A stretch of 64,000 bases of DNA from Denitrificimonas caeni DSM 24390 (GTDB taxonomy: Bacteria > Pseudomonadota > Gammaproteobacteria > Pseudomonadales > Pseudomonadaceae), in assembly GCF_000421765.1 (NCBI RefSeq), contig NZ_ATXQ01000002.1:186001-250000 (forward strand). The letters are read 5' to 3'. A model generated the notes under the pieces. It was not told the origin of the DNA and did not search any database. It was given only the letters and a program-made list of their open reading frames with translations. This document shows positions 32,927 through 41,764 of this stretch, in pieces (the stretch's first letter is position 1; each line of letters opens with the position of its first letter). The translations under genes were made by a program, and so were the position numbers.

Positions 32927-32970
32927 GAAGGGATGACACGTCTTCACGTCATGTCATCCCTTCTTCTTTT
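32927..32970 (+). terminator. Rho-independent terminator of the DedA-PAP2 gene
   Basis: A perfect 12-bp stem (GAAGGGATGACA / TGTCATCCCTTC) with a 13-nt loop, followed by TTCTTTT, right after the stop codon. Confidence 0.85.
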
Positions 32971-33166
32971 ATCCATAAATTTGATCATGTGATATTTCAC
33001 ATGGCAACTTCCATGTTAAGCATCCTTGCTTTAAGGCACCACTCCTTGTGATGCAATACGCTAAATCTATTAATTAAATAAATCCTTTTTTTCATCATCC
33101 TGATGATTTTCAATTAATATTTACCACTCCCTATTATTTATCATCCTTAATAAATAAAACTTAATA

Positions 33167-33484
33167 TTATTTAACTGATAGTTTATTGCGGTTCTTTTCA
33201 AGAATAGCCATACCAATACCTTTTACTTCCAGCAACTCATCAATAGAAGCAAAAGCGCCGTTGGCTTCTCGATACTCAACAATGGCGCGTGCCTTAGCAG
33301 AGCCAACACCATTGAGCTCGCGTGCAAGCGTCTCCATGTCAGCAGAGTTTATATTCACTGCTGACTGCTCAATACTTGCAACAAGCTGCGCTGACGGTGC
33401 TGCTTTGCTTTCAGCGGCAATTGCTACAACACTGCTAACACTGAGAACAGCAGCCATCAGAGAATTAATAATATATTTACGCAT
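33167..33484 (-). CDS. comEA: ComEA-family helix-hairpin-helix protein
   Basis: A 105-residue secreted protein: signal peptide (MRKYIINSLMAAVLSVSSVVAIAA) then two helix-hairpin-helix units in VNINSADMETLARELNGVGSAKARAIVEYR and FASIDELLEVKGIGMAILEKNR. ComEA proteins bind DNA in the periplasm and ratchet it inwards during natural transformation. The short single-domain form is usual in gammaproteobacteria. Looks intact. Confidence 0.9.
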   Translation of the reverse strand: MRKYIINSLMAAVLSVSSVVAIAAESKAAPSAQLVASIEQSAVNINSADMETLARELNGVGSAKARAIVEYREANGAFASIDELLEVKGIGMAILEKNRNKLSVK

Positions 33485-33675
33485 AGAACACCTTCCTTGT
33501 GCTTTAATATTTACAGAGGTTTTTATTGGTTACGAATATCAAAATAGACTTTAAATATTGACTGTCAAATATAAACGTGAATTCGTGACTTAGAACACAA
33601 AAAGAAACATGAAAGACTCTATTTCTTACTCACTAAATTTAAAATTTTATTGGGTTTGTAGCCTTTGACTACATC

Positions 33676-33852
33676 TCAATTGATTACCAAAACAGGAACA
33701 CCGTTGCCACCCAGCTTTTTACGTTGCTCCCTGCCCTCTGTTGATTTCCCCACATCATATTCAAAGTACTTAATGCCATTTTTATTGAGCAGCTCTCGGG
33801 TTTTAGCGCAATAACCACACCAAAAAGTGGCATACAGACAATAACAACCCAA
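33676..33852 (-). pseudogene. Glutaredoxin-like gene fragment
   Basis: Encodes a thioredoxin-fold piece: LYATFWCGYCAKTRELL (CxxC active site) and GGNGVPVLVIN (the cis-proline loop). It stops there, whereas glutaredoxins continue about 15-25 residues more. The frame extends upstream to an ATG at 33912, but that stretch overlaps the terminator of the cytochrome gene and does not resemble a protein. The gene has therefore lost its proper start and end. Confidence 0.7.
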
Positions 33853-33869
33853 GCGCACCCTCAAACAAA

Positions 33870-33896
33870 TACGGGCAGGCGCAATGCCTACCCGTA
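33870..33896 (-). terminator. Terminator of the triheme cytochrome gene
   Basis: TACGGGCAGGC and GCCTACCCGTA form an 11-bp stem with one mismatch and a 5-nt loop. On the minus strand a T-rich TTTGTTTG follows. It lies 23 bp beyond the cytochrome stop. Confidence 0.7.
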
Positions 33897-33918
33897 CAGT
33901 ATTGCCAGTCACTCAGTA

Positions 33919-35097
33919 TTAACGCTGATCTTTAACGTTTTGTGCACTGACAGGCGCGCCTTGGTTGCCCCATGACGCACGGATATAGTTAAGCAAATCT
34001 GCCGCTTGCTGATCATTAAATTTCCAATCATAAGCAGGCATGTTATAGCCAATGTGCGCTTTGGTAGTGGCCGTCTGACCACCATGCAAAAGGATATTCA
34101 CTAAGCTCGCGGGATTATCAGCAAGCACAGTGCTGTTGCCAGCTAACGCAGGAATAATATGATCGCGCCCTACACCGTCACTGCCATGGCAGGTGCCACA
34201 ATACATTTTATAATCTGTTTTCGCTGACTCGCTGGCTTGCGCCAGTTGCGTTGGCGCGCTTACAGGCGTGGTCGAGAGGCTTCTCACGTAAGTGACGATG
34301 CTGTTTAAATCATCTTCTCGGAAATGCTGACTGCTGTGGGTAATCACGTCAGCCATTGGGCCAAGCACAGCTTCCTTATCACTACGGCCAGTTTTGAGTA
34401 ACGCCACCATCTCTTCTTGGCTATACAGATCGCCACGAATATCACCAGCGTACCAACCATCAAGCTCAGCGCCTTTTAGATAATTGCCATTTGCACCATC
34501 GAGCGCCAATTCTTGCATGGCAAAACCACGCGGGGTATGGCAAGTACCGCAGTGAGCGGCACCCTGAACTAAGTAAGCACCACGATTCCATTCATCACTT
34601 TGTTTGTTATCAGGCTCAAACTGGCTGTCGTCATGATAGAACCATTTCCACACAGCTAAAGGCCAACGCATGCTCAAAGGCCAGATAATATCCGTAGGAC
34701 GATTCGCCACCGCTTGCGGCTCTACTTCATCCATCAAGTAGCGATACAAGGCTTCCAAATCCTCATCACGCATTTTTGCATAAGAGGTGTAAGGCATCGC
34801 TGGGTATAAATTATGACCTTCTTTGGCAACTCCGTCGCGCATGGCTTTAATAAAATCTTCTAGCGTGTAATTACCGATGCCATGGGTTTTATCCGGGCTG
34901 ATATTGGTTGAATACACGTCACCCACGGGCGTAGGGAACGCCATACCGCCAGCGAGAGGTTGCTCACTATTACTCGTATGGCAAGCAACACAGTCGCCTA
35001 AAGTTGCAATGTATTCGCCTTCTGAAGCTTGCGCATTCACCGCAGGTACTGACAAAGCCAGAAGTAATGAAGTTATAGCTAAGGTTGAGCGGCTCAT
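33919..35097 (-). CDS. Triheme periplasmic cytochrome c (dehydrogenase partner)
   Basis: 392 residues: a signal peptide, then three cytochrome c modules, each with a CxxCH heme site (CVACH at 36-40, a CGTCH near 182 and a CGTCH near 300). This build is that of the cytochrome subunits that take electrons from membrane-linked alcohol, aldehyde or amine dehydrogenases and pass them to the respiratory chain. The start overlaps the stop of the preceding gene (ATGA), so it was the partner of the now broken spermidine dehydrogenase. It is itself intact. Confidence 0.9.
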   Translation of the reverse strand: MSRSTLAITSLLLALSVPAVNAQASEGEYIATLGDCVACHTSNSEQPLAGGMAFPTPVGDVYSTNISPDKTHGIGNYTLEDFIKAMRDGVAKEGHNLYPAMPYTSYAKMRDEDLEALYRYLMDEVEPQAVANRPTDIIWPLSMRWPLAVWKWFYHDDSQFEPDNKQSDEWNRGAYLVQGAAHCGTCHTPRGFAMQELALDGANGNYLKGAELDGWYAGDIRGDLYSQEEMVALLKTGRSDKEAVLGPMADVITHSSQHFREDDLNSIVTYVRSLSTTPVSAPTQLAQASESAKTDYKMYCGTCHGSDGVGRDHIIPALAGNSTVLADNPASLVNILLHGGQTATTKAHIGYNMPAYDWKFNDQQAADLLNYIRASWGNQGAPVSAQNVKDQR

Positions 35098-35945
35098 TGG
35101 GCACCTCCAGCTTGCATGGCAATTAACTCATCAACCGCACGTATACCCTGCTCAATGGCAGAATGCGCATACGGGCTCCAATCTGAATCAGAGTTGGCGA
35201 TGGTGATGTTACCGATCGGCTGGCGTGCCGTTGTAATGATTGCCTCGGCTTCGTCTTCATCATCAAACAGCGTATTGACCGAGTAAGAGTAACCGTGCGA
35301 CCAACGGTTCAAAGTAATCGCAATGATGTCTTCTTCATGATTAAAGCCCACACCCCCCAGCATGTCTTGCAGTTGTTCACGGATGATTTTTTCATGCTCT
35401 GCAAACGACATACCCAGCAACATCGAACGTCCTTTACGCGATTGCTCACGCGAAGGTAAAGCACTGCCAGCTAAGTTAGGTACATACACCATGTGCAGTA
35501 CCACAGGTTTATCTGGCGAGTCTGGATGCTCGTAACCACCCATATTCACCGGAAAATCGAGTTTAACCATGCAATACGGCGCTGTTGGGCAGTAGATATT
35601 GTGCACGCCCAATTTCATAAACGTCTGCCAGTTACGAATCACCACATTGGAATACACCAGCGGCGCTTTAACATTCTGCAGCAGCGCTTCTTTTTGCGCT
35701 TCTGACACTTCAGGCACCATGTACGGGATCATCATGTTGTAACCGGCCATCACTGCTTGCTTAGCGCGGACGCGATGCACTTGCTGCTGGTTAATGTAGG
35801 CCACATCAACCGCAGCACTGCCATCTTCAAGAGTAATATTTTGCGCATGTAAACCGGTACTGCTGAGACGTAAACGCACATTATGCTCAGGCTTATCAAG
35901 CTGGTTGTAATTAAATCTTGCTGATATTCATCATAGTACAGTGCT
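35094..35945 (-). pseudogene. spdH: Spermidine dehydrogenase-like flavoprotein, 5'-truncated
   Basis: The open part (up to 35879) encodes about 261 residues of the C-terminal half of a SpdH-type FAD amine oxidoreductase (YSNVVIRNWQTFMKLGVHNI; ITLNRWSHGYSYSVN; the FAD-end motif near ANSDSDWSPYAHSAIEQGIRAVDEL). The N-terminal Rossmann half with the FAD GxGxxG motif is absent. Just upstream, similar coding sequence (YYDEYQQDLITT) appears in a different frame, which shows a frameshift as well as a deletion. The normal enzyme has about 600 residues. Not functional as a full enzyme. Confidence 0.8.
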
Positions 35946-35982
35946 GAGTCGGCTGAGTCCTAAACTCGACAGCTTTAATCGA

Positions 35983-36579
35983 CTATGGCGTCACGATACG
36001 CAGACTTTTCACCCAAATCAGCTCACAAGCGCCATTGCCCGTGTCATTTCGAGTCAACGAGCTACTCCAACGCCAATCACCATTGTTGGAGATCACATTG
36101 ACTAGACTGCCCGATATTTCGACCAGATCACCTTGTCGTATTTTCTTGATGGTGCTTTTTACTGATTCGTTAGCAGGAATAAGATGCATATTGGCACTGC
36201 TTGTTTCTATTTCATTGCGCGGGATTGGAAACGAATCAACCCGCCAAAAATAGAACCGACCTGACTGGGAAATTTTAATCTGCCCAAGAATACGCTCATC
36301 CGACATATTGCCCCAGCCGAGCGCCAAGTCAGTGGGCGACAGATCCGCCTCTCGACCCAAATGATAGTTTTTCTTTGCGAGCACTTTCGCCTTAATATCG
36401 AACTGCGCAAGCTCGCTAATATTGTAGTCATCTATACGATGACTTATCGGCGCATCTATATTTCGCTGTATAGGTACTGCAGGAGCCATCACCCCAGGCC
36501 CGAGTTCAACCTGGCCGCTGCGGTTATAAAACGTCCAACAGGCAGCAATGATCAACAGCCAAATAATTAGTTTTTTCAT
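35983..36579 (-). CDS. Membrane-anchored hypothetical protein, 198 aa
   Basis: An N-terminal hydrophobic anchor (residues 3-17, LIIWLLIIAACWTFY) followed by a periplasmic or soluble domain with ELGPGVMAPAVPIQ, LGWGNMSDERIL and a C-terminal Cys region (GNGACELIWVKSLRIV). The pattern of an aromatic-rich motif and WRVDSFPIPRNEIETSSANMH is shared by conserved hypotheticals in gammaproteobacteria. Function unknown. Looks intact. Confidence 0.75.
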   Translation of the reverse strand: MKKLIIWLLIIAACWTFYNRSGQVELGPGVMAPAVPIQRNIDAPISHRIDDYNISELAQFDIKAKVLAKKNYHLGREADLSPTDLALGWGNMSDERILGQIKISQSGRFYFWRVDSFPIPRNEIETSSANMHLIPANESVKSTIKKIRQGDLVEISGSLVNVISNNGDWRWSSSLTRNDTGNGACELIWVKSLRIVTP

Positions 36580-36710
36580 GAATAACTCAGCTTTAGATAA
36601 GGCTTAGGACCCAGCGCAATACTAAACATATTTAGCCCTGCACCGCTGCTGCTTGTGGGGTTCGAAAAATCAGTGTTACAAGAATAGTGTAATTTATTCA
36701 GACCAACATT

Positions 36711-36959
36711 TTATAGATAAGCAGAGCTGAATCCACCATTCATATACGCGGCAATCAGCATAATCACAAAACCAATCACCTGTATTTTGAATGGCCCCTT
36801 AGCATCCTGCCAGTGAACAATTAAATACACGATGGCGACTGGAGCAATAAACAAGACAGCAAGGCCCCATAAAATGCTTGTCCTGAAGGCCGCAATAAGG
36901 AAACCAATTCCGCCAATAAAAAACACCGCAAGACCAAGATATAAAATCAATTCATTCAT
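36711..36959 (-). CDS. Small two-to-three-helix membrane protein
   Basis: An 82-residue, very hydrophobic protein with three membrane segments (LILYLGLAVFFIGGIGFLIA; ILWGLAVLFIAPVAIVYLIV; IQVIGFVIMLIAAYM). The ATG at 36959 (MNELIL) is preferred to one four codons upstream. No family named. Confidence 0.65.
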   Translation of the reverse strand: MNELILYLGLAVFFIGGIGFLIAAFRTSILWGLAVLFIAPVAIVYLIVHWQDAKGPFKIQVIGFVIMLIAAYMNGGFSSAYL

Positions 36960-37010
36960 ACTGCATTCCATTTTTAGTTTTTAGCGCTGTTCACAGCACA
37001 ATTTTAAGTT

Positions 37011-37463
37011 TTACTGAAGATCCATTTTCTTACTAGAGCGTTTCCTTATTACTTCACTAAATATTAATAAGCAAAAGATCGGCGCGAGAAATAAAGCAGT
37101 CGAAAATATATCGTCGAACGTATGGTACTTCTGATAAATCATTAGCGCTATATAGAGCACGAATGACAGCACGGATAACGTCAAAGCAAGCGTGCCTCGT
37201 GAAGACAAGAAGATGACAAACACAAGTGCTAAAGCAGTATGAGTGCTGTAATCAAGATCAAATTTTGGCCATATTTCAAATCGATTATCGACCGCCATTA
37301 CCAAATAGACGATAAGCACCGATAGCACAACTGAGCCAAGCTGAAGGCAGTGTTTCTTAAAGCCATTTCTGAAAATATCCACAGCAAATATAAACAATGA
37401 GATAAAAAATAATACTGGTATATAAGAGTCAGCAATAAAATCAAGCCGTTGATAAGTAAACAT
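37011..37463 (-). CDS. Multi-span membrane protein with PAP2-like tail motifs
   Basis: 150 residues from the ATG at 37463 (MFTYQRLDF), which has AGGA just upstream. The longer frame to 37511 runs into the terminator of the next gene. About five membrane helices. DYSTHTALALVF and YHTFDDIFSTALFLAP weakly recall the later PAP2 phosphatase motifs, but the KxxxxxxRP motif is missing, so activity is doubtful. Function unknown. Confidence 0.65.
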   Translation of the reverse strand: MFTYQRLDFIADSYIPVLFFISLFIFAVDIFRNGFKKHCLQLGSVVLSVLIVYLVMAVDNRFEIWPKFDLDYSTHTALALVFVIFLSSRGTLALTLSVLSFVLYIALMIYQKYHTFDDIFSTALFLAPIFCLLIFSEVIRKRSSKKMDLQ

Positions 37464-37485
37464 TCTTTTCCTAATTAAAAACAAA

Positions 37486-37523
37486 AAACCAAACAGCTCG
37501 ATTATGAGCAAACTGTTTGGTTT
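37486..37523 (-). terminator. Terminator of the Bax inhibitor-like gene
   Basis: A perfect 11-bp stem (AAACCAAACAG / CTGTTTGGTTT). On the minus strand it is followed by TTTTTTGTTTTTAA. It lies 10 bp past the stop at 37533. Confidence 0.85.
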
Positions 37524-37532
37524 TCTTTAAGT

Positions 37533-38189
37533 TTATTTACGCCCAAGTATTCTTAAGATACGCAGAAACAAGTTGATTATGTCCATATACAGCGCGGCAG
37601 CACTGTCTATCGCATTATCGAGGGTTTTCGGTATTTGATTGGCACGTCCCCAATCGTAGCCGATATATCCACAAAAAATTAACACTACGATCCAATCAAG
37701 AACCCCATGATGAATTCCAAACACGAATATCTCAACCAACTCCACCACGATGACAAGGAGTAAGGCGATAGTCAGCGCCCCTGATATTTTTCTGAAAAAC
37801 TCAGGAAAAATCGTGCCTAGACACATCATGCCAATCGTCACTAAACCGGTAATTCTAATCGCTTCCGAGACCAGCTCTGCATCATAGCGACTGACCACCA
37901 AATTAATAATGAGGCCAAATGGCACAACAACGAAGTTATAACCAACAAAGCTAACCAGTGGATTATTGGACTTACTGAACAGGTAAATACCAAAAAAACA
38001 GGACGCAAAATAGCCGATAAAAAACACCCATGGGCTTATATTGGCTATCGACTTAGGGTCAATATTGGTCACCATGAACCAGTTGATAGCGAAACCCCAG
38101 GCTAGAGTTAAGCCAATCACCAAGTTATACGCTGCTGCACCAATAATTGGATCGCTAGTGCTGTTTCTATCAAATACTTCGACTTCCAT
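37533..38189 (-). CDS. Bax inhibitor-1 (YccA/TMBIM)-like membrane protein
   Basis: A 218-residue protein with seven hydrophobic helices. The C-terminus (YIGYDWGRANQIPKTLDNAIDS then AALYMDIINLFLRILRILG) matches the end of Bax inhibitor-1/YccA proteins, which typically read AxSLYLDFINLFLxLLRLLG. YccA interacts with the FtsH protease in E. coli; whether this protein does so is unknown. It ends in its own terminator. Confidence 0.8.
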   Translation of the reverse strand: MEVEVFDRNSTSDPIIGAAAYNLVIGLTLAWGFAINWFMVTNIDPKSIANISPWVFFIGYFASCFFGIYLFSKSNNPLVSFVGYNFVVVPFGLIINLVVSRYDAELVSEAIRITGLVTIGMMCLGTIFPEFFRKISGALTIALLLVIVVELVEIFVFGIHHGVLDWIVVLIFCGYIGYDWGRANQIPKTLDNAIDSAAALYMDIINLFLRILRILGRK

Positions 38190-38346
38190 GTTTAGTACTC
38201 ACTGTAGTTCGGAGCAAAGCTCACCAGAAATTATTTTATAGTTTTCGTGACGCTCTATTTTATTAGTACTTTTTACAATGCTAGCGCTGGAATTAAGCCG
38301 CGCGAAACCCACCTAGCGCAACGAAATTTTAAACGATGGCAGTCTA

Positions 38347-38583
38347 TCAAATAAACAAAAAAACTTTAGCGAGCCAAGATTGCTTCAATTGAAACGATGA
38401 CCACAGCGCATCAACACCAAGCAGAGTAAGCAATGCGCCTGCACCGATGCGAATGGGTAAGCCAACCACCCCGTAGAACATAACGCAGATTCCCAGACCT
38501 ACAAAAAGTAGACCCGCCACCGCCCAAACAATCCGGTACACACCGCCAGCAAAGTATGGATTAGGGTTCTGACGATCCTTCAT
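38347..38583 (-). CDS. Small membrane protein, 78 aa
   Basis: MKDRQNPNPYFAGGVYRI followed by two hydrophobic helices (VWAVAGLLFVGLGICVMFYGV; RIGAGALLTLLGVDALW). The ATG at 38583 is used instead of one five codons upstream. Resembles short hypotheticals in integron cassettes and elsewhere; no function known. Confidence 0.6.
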   Translation of the reverse strand: MKDRQNPNPYFAGGVYRIVWAVAGLLFVGLGICVMFYGVVGLPIRIGAGALLTLLGVDALWSSFQLKQSWLAKVFLFI

Positions 38584-38741
38584 AGCATCACCTATCAATA
38601 GGTTAATGAGCTTGGAGCAAACAATGACCGCTGGCCCAAGCTCAAAGTGAACGCCTTACTGTATCTTTTTAATTTCACAAGCAATGACGACCTTATCTAT
38701 TGGCACTATTTTCCCTTGCGGATCAGGAAATATCGCATGCC

Positions 38742-39140
38742 TTATTCGCCTGCGCTAGCATCAGCGGCTTGCCAGACAATAAACGATCCCTGCATAGCTG
38801 AGGAAGCCTCAAGAATCACCTGAAATGTCTCGTCTTTTGCATAACCATCAATGTATTTAGAAAACCCATCAAAGAACAATTCACTTGCGCCAATAGCATC
38901 GTTGGGAATACGCAATAGATTGTCTTTACAGCCAATGTACCAATATGGGAAAGGCAGAAAGTCATCTTCGATAGAGATAGCAATCAAACTGATATCGCGC
39001 CACTGAACACTGCCATGCTCAGCACCATGCTGTTTCATCGTAATACCGCAATCGTCAAAACTCACCGCTACAGCAGAGTTCCCTTGAGTCTTAGTGGATC
39101 GTGTTTTTTTCTTAAAAAACTTATCAAAAAATTTGAACAT
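38742..39140 (-). CDS. Soluble hypothetical protein, 132 aa
   Basis: Begins MFKFFDKFFKKKTRSTK (basic, amphipathic), then a beta-rich domain with VSFDDCGITMKQHGAEHGSVQWRDISLI, PFPYWYIGCKDNLLRIPND and FFDGFSKYIDGY. This layout resembles small proteins predicted to fold like PH/bacterial membrane-associated domains, but I cannot name a family with confidence. Start at the second ATG (39140). Confidence 0.6.
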   Translation of the reverse strand: MFKFFDKFFKKKTRSTKTQGNSAVAVSFDDCGITMKQHGAEHGSVQWRDISLIAISIEDDFLPFPYWYIGCKDNLLRIPNDAIGASELFFDGFSKYIDGYAKDETFQVILEASSAMQGSFIVWQAADASAGE

Positions 39141-39295
39141 GGCTTGGCTCAATATCTACTTTTACGCTGTGCTACGGCACAAGATAGGCTTTAATCTTTT
39201 GTCAGCAAACAGCTTGTGTAGCGAGAAAAATATCGTAAAGATGCAGCCACAGCGTCAAACCTGAAAAAAATGGAAACATCTTAATTATCAAACGG

Positions 39296-39651
39296 TTAGA
39301 AATATGCATCGCAGGGTATTTTGAAGTCAACATGATAATTCTCATCATGTCGTACCCAAGACGGTTTTTTTGAAAATTGCATATTCTGTCGCAAGTATTC
39401 GCCGTGTTTGCTCTTAAACAAATAGGGCTGTAGCTGAGGATCGAATATCACACGCCACAGATCATAACCTCGGCGCTTGGCTTCTTTATGCAAAGACACT
39501 AGGTGCGCACCCATCGCTTCATAATCAATGCTCAACTGGCCGTACTATCCACACTCTGCAAACGACCATTAGTCGCTGTACCAAAGCACGTGCTTTCAGC
39601 CGCAGAGACAAGAGTTGGCAGTAAAATAAGAAAGAGTATTAGGTATTTCAT
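39296..39651 (-). pseudogene. Penicillin-insensitive murein endopeptidase (MepA/M74), internally deleted
   Basis: The ATG at 39651 opens a signal peptide and mature start (MKYLILFLILLPTLVSAAES, then TCFGTATNGRLQ), which stops at 39532-39534. In another frame, from 39535, the true C-terminus follows: SIDYEAMGAHLVSLHKEAKRRG, VIFDPQLQPYLF and SWVRHDENYHVDF, where H-x-E-x-x-H-x-D is the metal-binding end of M74 peptidases. The middle, with the first zinc ligands (about 100 residues), is missing. Not functional. Confidence 0.8.
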
Positions 39652-39702
39652 ATTGCCCTTCAAGATAGCCAAAACTTTTGAGGTGCCAGGTATTGTTAGG
39701 CG

Positions 39703-39960
39703 TCATGGCCATTGGCTGAAACCGCCTTCTAGATAGAGCACAAAGGTGGTCAGCCCAAGTATAAAAAAACCTAAAATAACGCGGACGCAACGTAAACGAT
39801 AGATGCGAGCACCCGGCCAAAACCGGTCAAGCAACTCAGGTTCATCAGGTGCCGGCTTGACCAACAGCAAACCAACACCAGCAACAGCACCGATAAGGGC
39901 AAAAAGTAGAAAATTGAACTGGTCTGAATCGATCACATTTGCACCTTGAGCTTGAGCCAA
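39703..39960 (-). CDS. Small membrane protein, 85 aa
   Basis: Two membrane helices (FNFLLFALIGAVAGVGLLLV; CVRVILGFFILGLTTFVLYL) separated by PAPDEPELLDRFWPGARIYRL. One base after its stop codon lies GCCTAAC, the left core motif of an integron attC site. Function unknown. Confidence 0.6.
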   Translation of the reverse strand: MAQAQGANVIDSDQFNFLLFALIGAVAGVGLLLVKPAPDEPELLDRFWPGARIYRLRCVRVILGFFILGLTTFVLYLEGGFSQWP

Positions 39961-40034
39961 CCGTCAGAAAAAACGCAAGCTTTTGCGTGTTCAGTTAACG
40001 AGTGAGCGTGACCGTGTAAGCAGTTAGACGCCGC

Positions 40035-40313
40035 TCACGCGTGATTGAAAACCCAGTAGTAAGGGGCCGCAAATAGAGCTGTTTGCCCGATAACTTGTAA
40101 AGATATGGTGATTTTATCTTTTGCTGCAGTGTCGCTAGCCCAAACAAAGTTGACCATAAGAAGTACAGGCATGATGGTAATGAACACCCAGCGCGCTTCA
40201 GATAGCCTAGTAATATTTATGCCTTCAAGCGAAACAAACTGATTGGCAAAAATGCCCGATATCACACTTGCCAATACAAACACCAAGGTAGTGTAACGAA
40301 ATAAATTAGCCAA
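40035..40313 (-). CDS. Membrane protein, 92 aa (TTG start)
   Basis: I start it at TTG 40313 (LANLFRYTTLVFVLASVISG) because AGGAG lies 8 nt upstream. The longer frame to 40364 overlaps the preceding gene and lacks a site. Three hydrophobic segments (TLVFVLASVISGIFA; WVFITIMPVLLMVNFV; ISLQVIGQTALFAAPYYWVF). Followed at 40023-40029 by GTCTAAC, an attC-like core. Function unknown. Confidence 0.6.
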   Translation of the reverse strand: MANLFRYTTLVFVLASVISGIFANQFVSLEGINITRLSEARWVFITIMPVLLMVNFVWASDTAAKDKITISLQVIGQTALFAAPYYWVFNHA

Positions 40314-40339
40314 CTGTTCTGCTCCTTTTATATTTATAG

Positions 40340-40747
40340 TTATGTAGGCTCCACAGCACGCCAATTATTTTCTTTGGTTATTATTTTAAATTTAGCTTTA
40401 CCGCTAAGATAACAATCAGCATCTACAGATGAAAAGTCTATATTGTTACGTGGCACTTGAAACTGCTCAATAACGTGCTCATCCTTTATTACCAATAAAA
40501 GCGTTATCCCATCAGATACATAAATATCACTTTTAGATTCGACATCAAACTTAAAACCTATAAGCTCCTCCGCGAGTTGATTATCAAAATAAGGTGTTAT
40601 TAAGCAAACCTTATCCCAATCTCCTTCTATTTCAGCAGAGAGATCAACTACTCCGGAATCATAATCAAAGCTTCGTTCATAGACCGCTTGGTTATTAGTA
40701 CAAGAGCTGCATAAGAAAACCAGAATCAGATAGAAATATTTATTCAT
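40340..40747 (-). CDS. Small lipoprotein of unknown function
   Basis: 135 residues from the ATG at 40747: MNKYFYLILVFLCSSCTNNQ has a lipobox (LCSSC), so a lipid-anchored envelope protein is expected. The mature part is acidic and beta-rich (VVDLSAEIEGDWDKVCLITPYF; IKDEHVIEQFQVPRNNIDF). The pattern of a Cys pair (VCLITPY, ADCYLSG) is typical of short secreted hypotheticals. No family named. Confidence 0.7.
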   Translation of the reverse strand: MNKYFYLILVFLCSSCTNNQAVYERSFDYDSGVVDLSAEIEGDWDKVCLITPYFDNQLAEELIGFKFDVESKSDIYVSDGITLLLVIKDEHVIEQFQVPRNNIDFSSVDADCYLSGKAKFKIITKENNWRAVEPT

Positions 40748-40825
40748 ACACACCACATAACGATGAAGATAATGAGTCGAGCTTCATTGATCCCTGCGAG
40801 CGCAGCAAACCATTTAAGCGCATTG

Positions 40826-41059
40826 TCACAGTTTGAATTGACCTAAGACGGCCATTAACGCAATAGCGAAAATGACAATACCAACGCAGCATACATAGGC
40901 TTCCTTTGTGGATCCGCTCAACCACTCACTGTTTGGGTATTTCCCAAGGGTTGCCACTTTCACAAACGGCCATCCTATAGCGTAGAAAAACGTGCCAAGC
41001 AGAATCTCAGTTATGAAGTAGCCAATAAAGCGAAGTACGAGGCTGAATAGTTCGTCCAT
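40826..41059 (-). CDS. Small membrane protein, 77 aa
   Basis: MDELFSLVLRFIGYFITEIL with two hydrophobic helices (FIGYFITEILLGTFFYAIGW and CVGIVIFAIALMAVLGQF). Similar short proteins occur widely in gammaproteobacterial accessory regions. Between this gene and the next downstream gene, at 40756-40762, is CGTTATG, an attC R'-like motif. Confidence 0.6.
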   Translation of the reverse strand: MDELFSLVLRFIGYFITEILLGTFFYAIGWPFVKVATLGKYPNSEWLSGSTKEAYVCCVGIVIFAIALMAVLGQFKL

Positions 41060-41136
41060 GTGACTCCAGCGTATAGGTTTGGTTAAGGAGGCTCTAGTCT
41101 GCCCCAGAGTACGATGCGAGCGACTTAAGCCGCTTA

Positions 41137-41550
41137 TTAGGGCGCACCTCGCTCAATGCTTAGTTGCGTCACTAAATCATTCTCAAACTTTACTACTAAT
41201 ATTGAATTTAACCAGCCAAAACCTGAGCATTGACCGAGCGCATAAGAGAAATCAGATTTTTCAGAGGCCTTTGGCTTGCCTAGAAGCGCCACCACCTGCT
41301 CGGCATTGTGGTTAATTATTAAATCGGTTTTTATTAAGTCCAAAGCCATTCCGCCGCGAACACAGCCAGGGTCAAAGCTTTCGCTGTATGGATTTTCTTG
41401 TTTGATCCATGCGGCCGAGTTAAATCGCTCCCGTACTGCTGACACTTCAAAATAATAAGCCCATGTCATGCTTGCTATAAACAGCAATATTATAAAAATA
41501 ATAAGCGCCACTAATGATAAAAATATTTTGAAGACACTTTGAAACCACAT
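41137..41550 (-). CDS. Membrane-anchored hypothetical protein, 137 aa
   Basis: One N-terminal membrane helix (FLSLVALIIFIILLFIASMTW), then a soluble domain containing CVRGGMALDLIKTDLI and VVALLGKPKASEK, which recalls the OmlA/SmpA-like pattern of a short motif before LLGKP, and a second Cys near QCSGFGWLNS. First gene of the minus-strand run of small genes. GCGTTAGAAG just before its start codon resembles an attC right core. Confidence 0.6.
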   Translation of the reverse strand: MWFQSVFKIFLSLVALIIFIILLFIASMTWAYYFEVSAVRERFNSAAWIKQENPYSESFDPGCVRGGMALDLIKTDLIINHNAEQVVALLGKPKASEKSDFSYALGQCSGFGWLNSILVVKFENDLVTQLSIERGAP

Positions 41551-41764
41551 AATGGCTTCTAACGCTCAAAGCTGCAGCGTGCATTAGCGCATTGAGCTCG
41601 CGAGGCAACGCTGCCGTTGTTTGTTGACTTTAATTCAGAGCCCATAGAAATAAACCTCATATTAAAAGTCCAAAAAAGAGAGCGCTCGATGTAATCTGCT
41701 CATACGTTGTGTATTTTAATCTGTCTTAACAAGATTGAGGCTCGTTTAAAAACTTACCAAAAAC

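Noticed and set aside
33853-33912. Extension of the glutaredoxin-like frame to an ATG at 33912
   Set aside because: This part overlaps a rho-independent terminator and does not resemble a glutaredoxin N-terminus; the gene is better read as a fragment without start.
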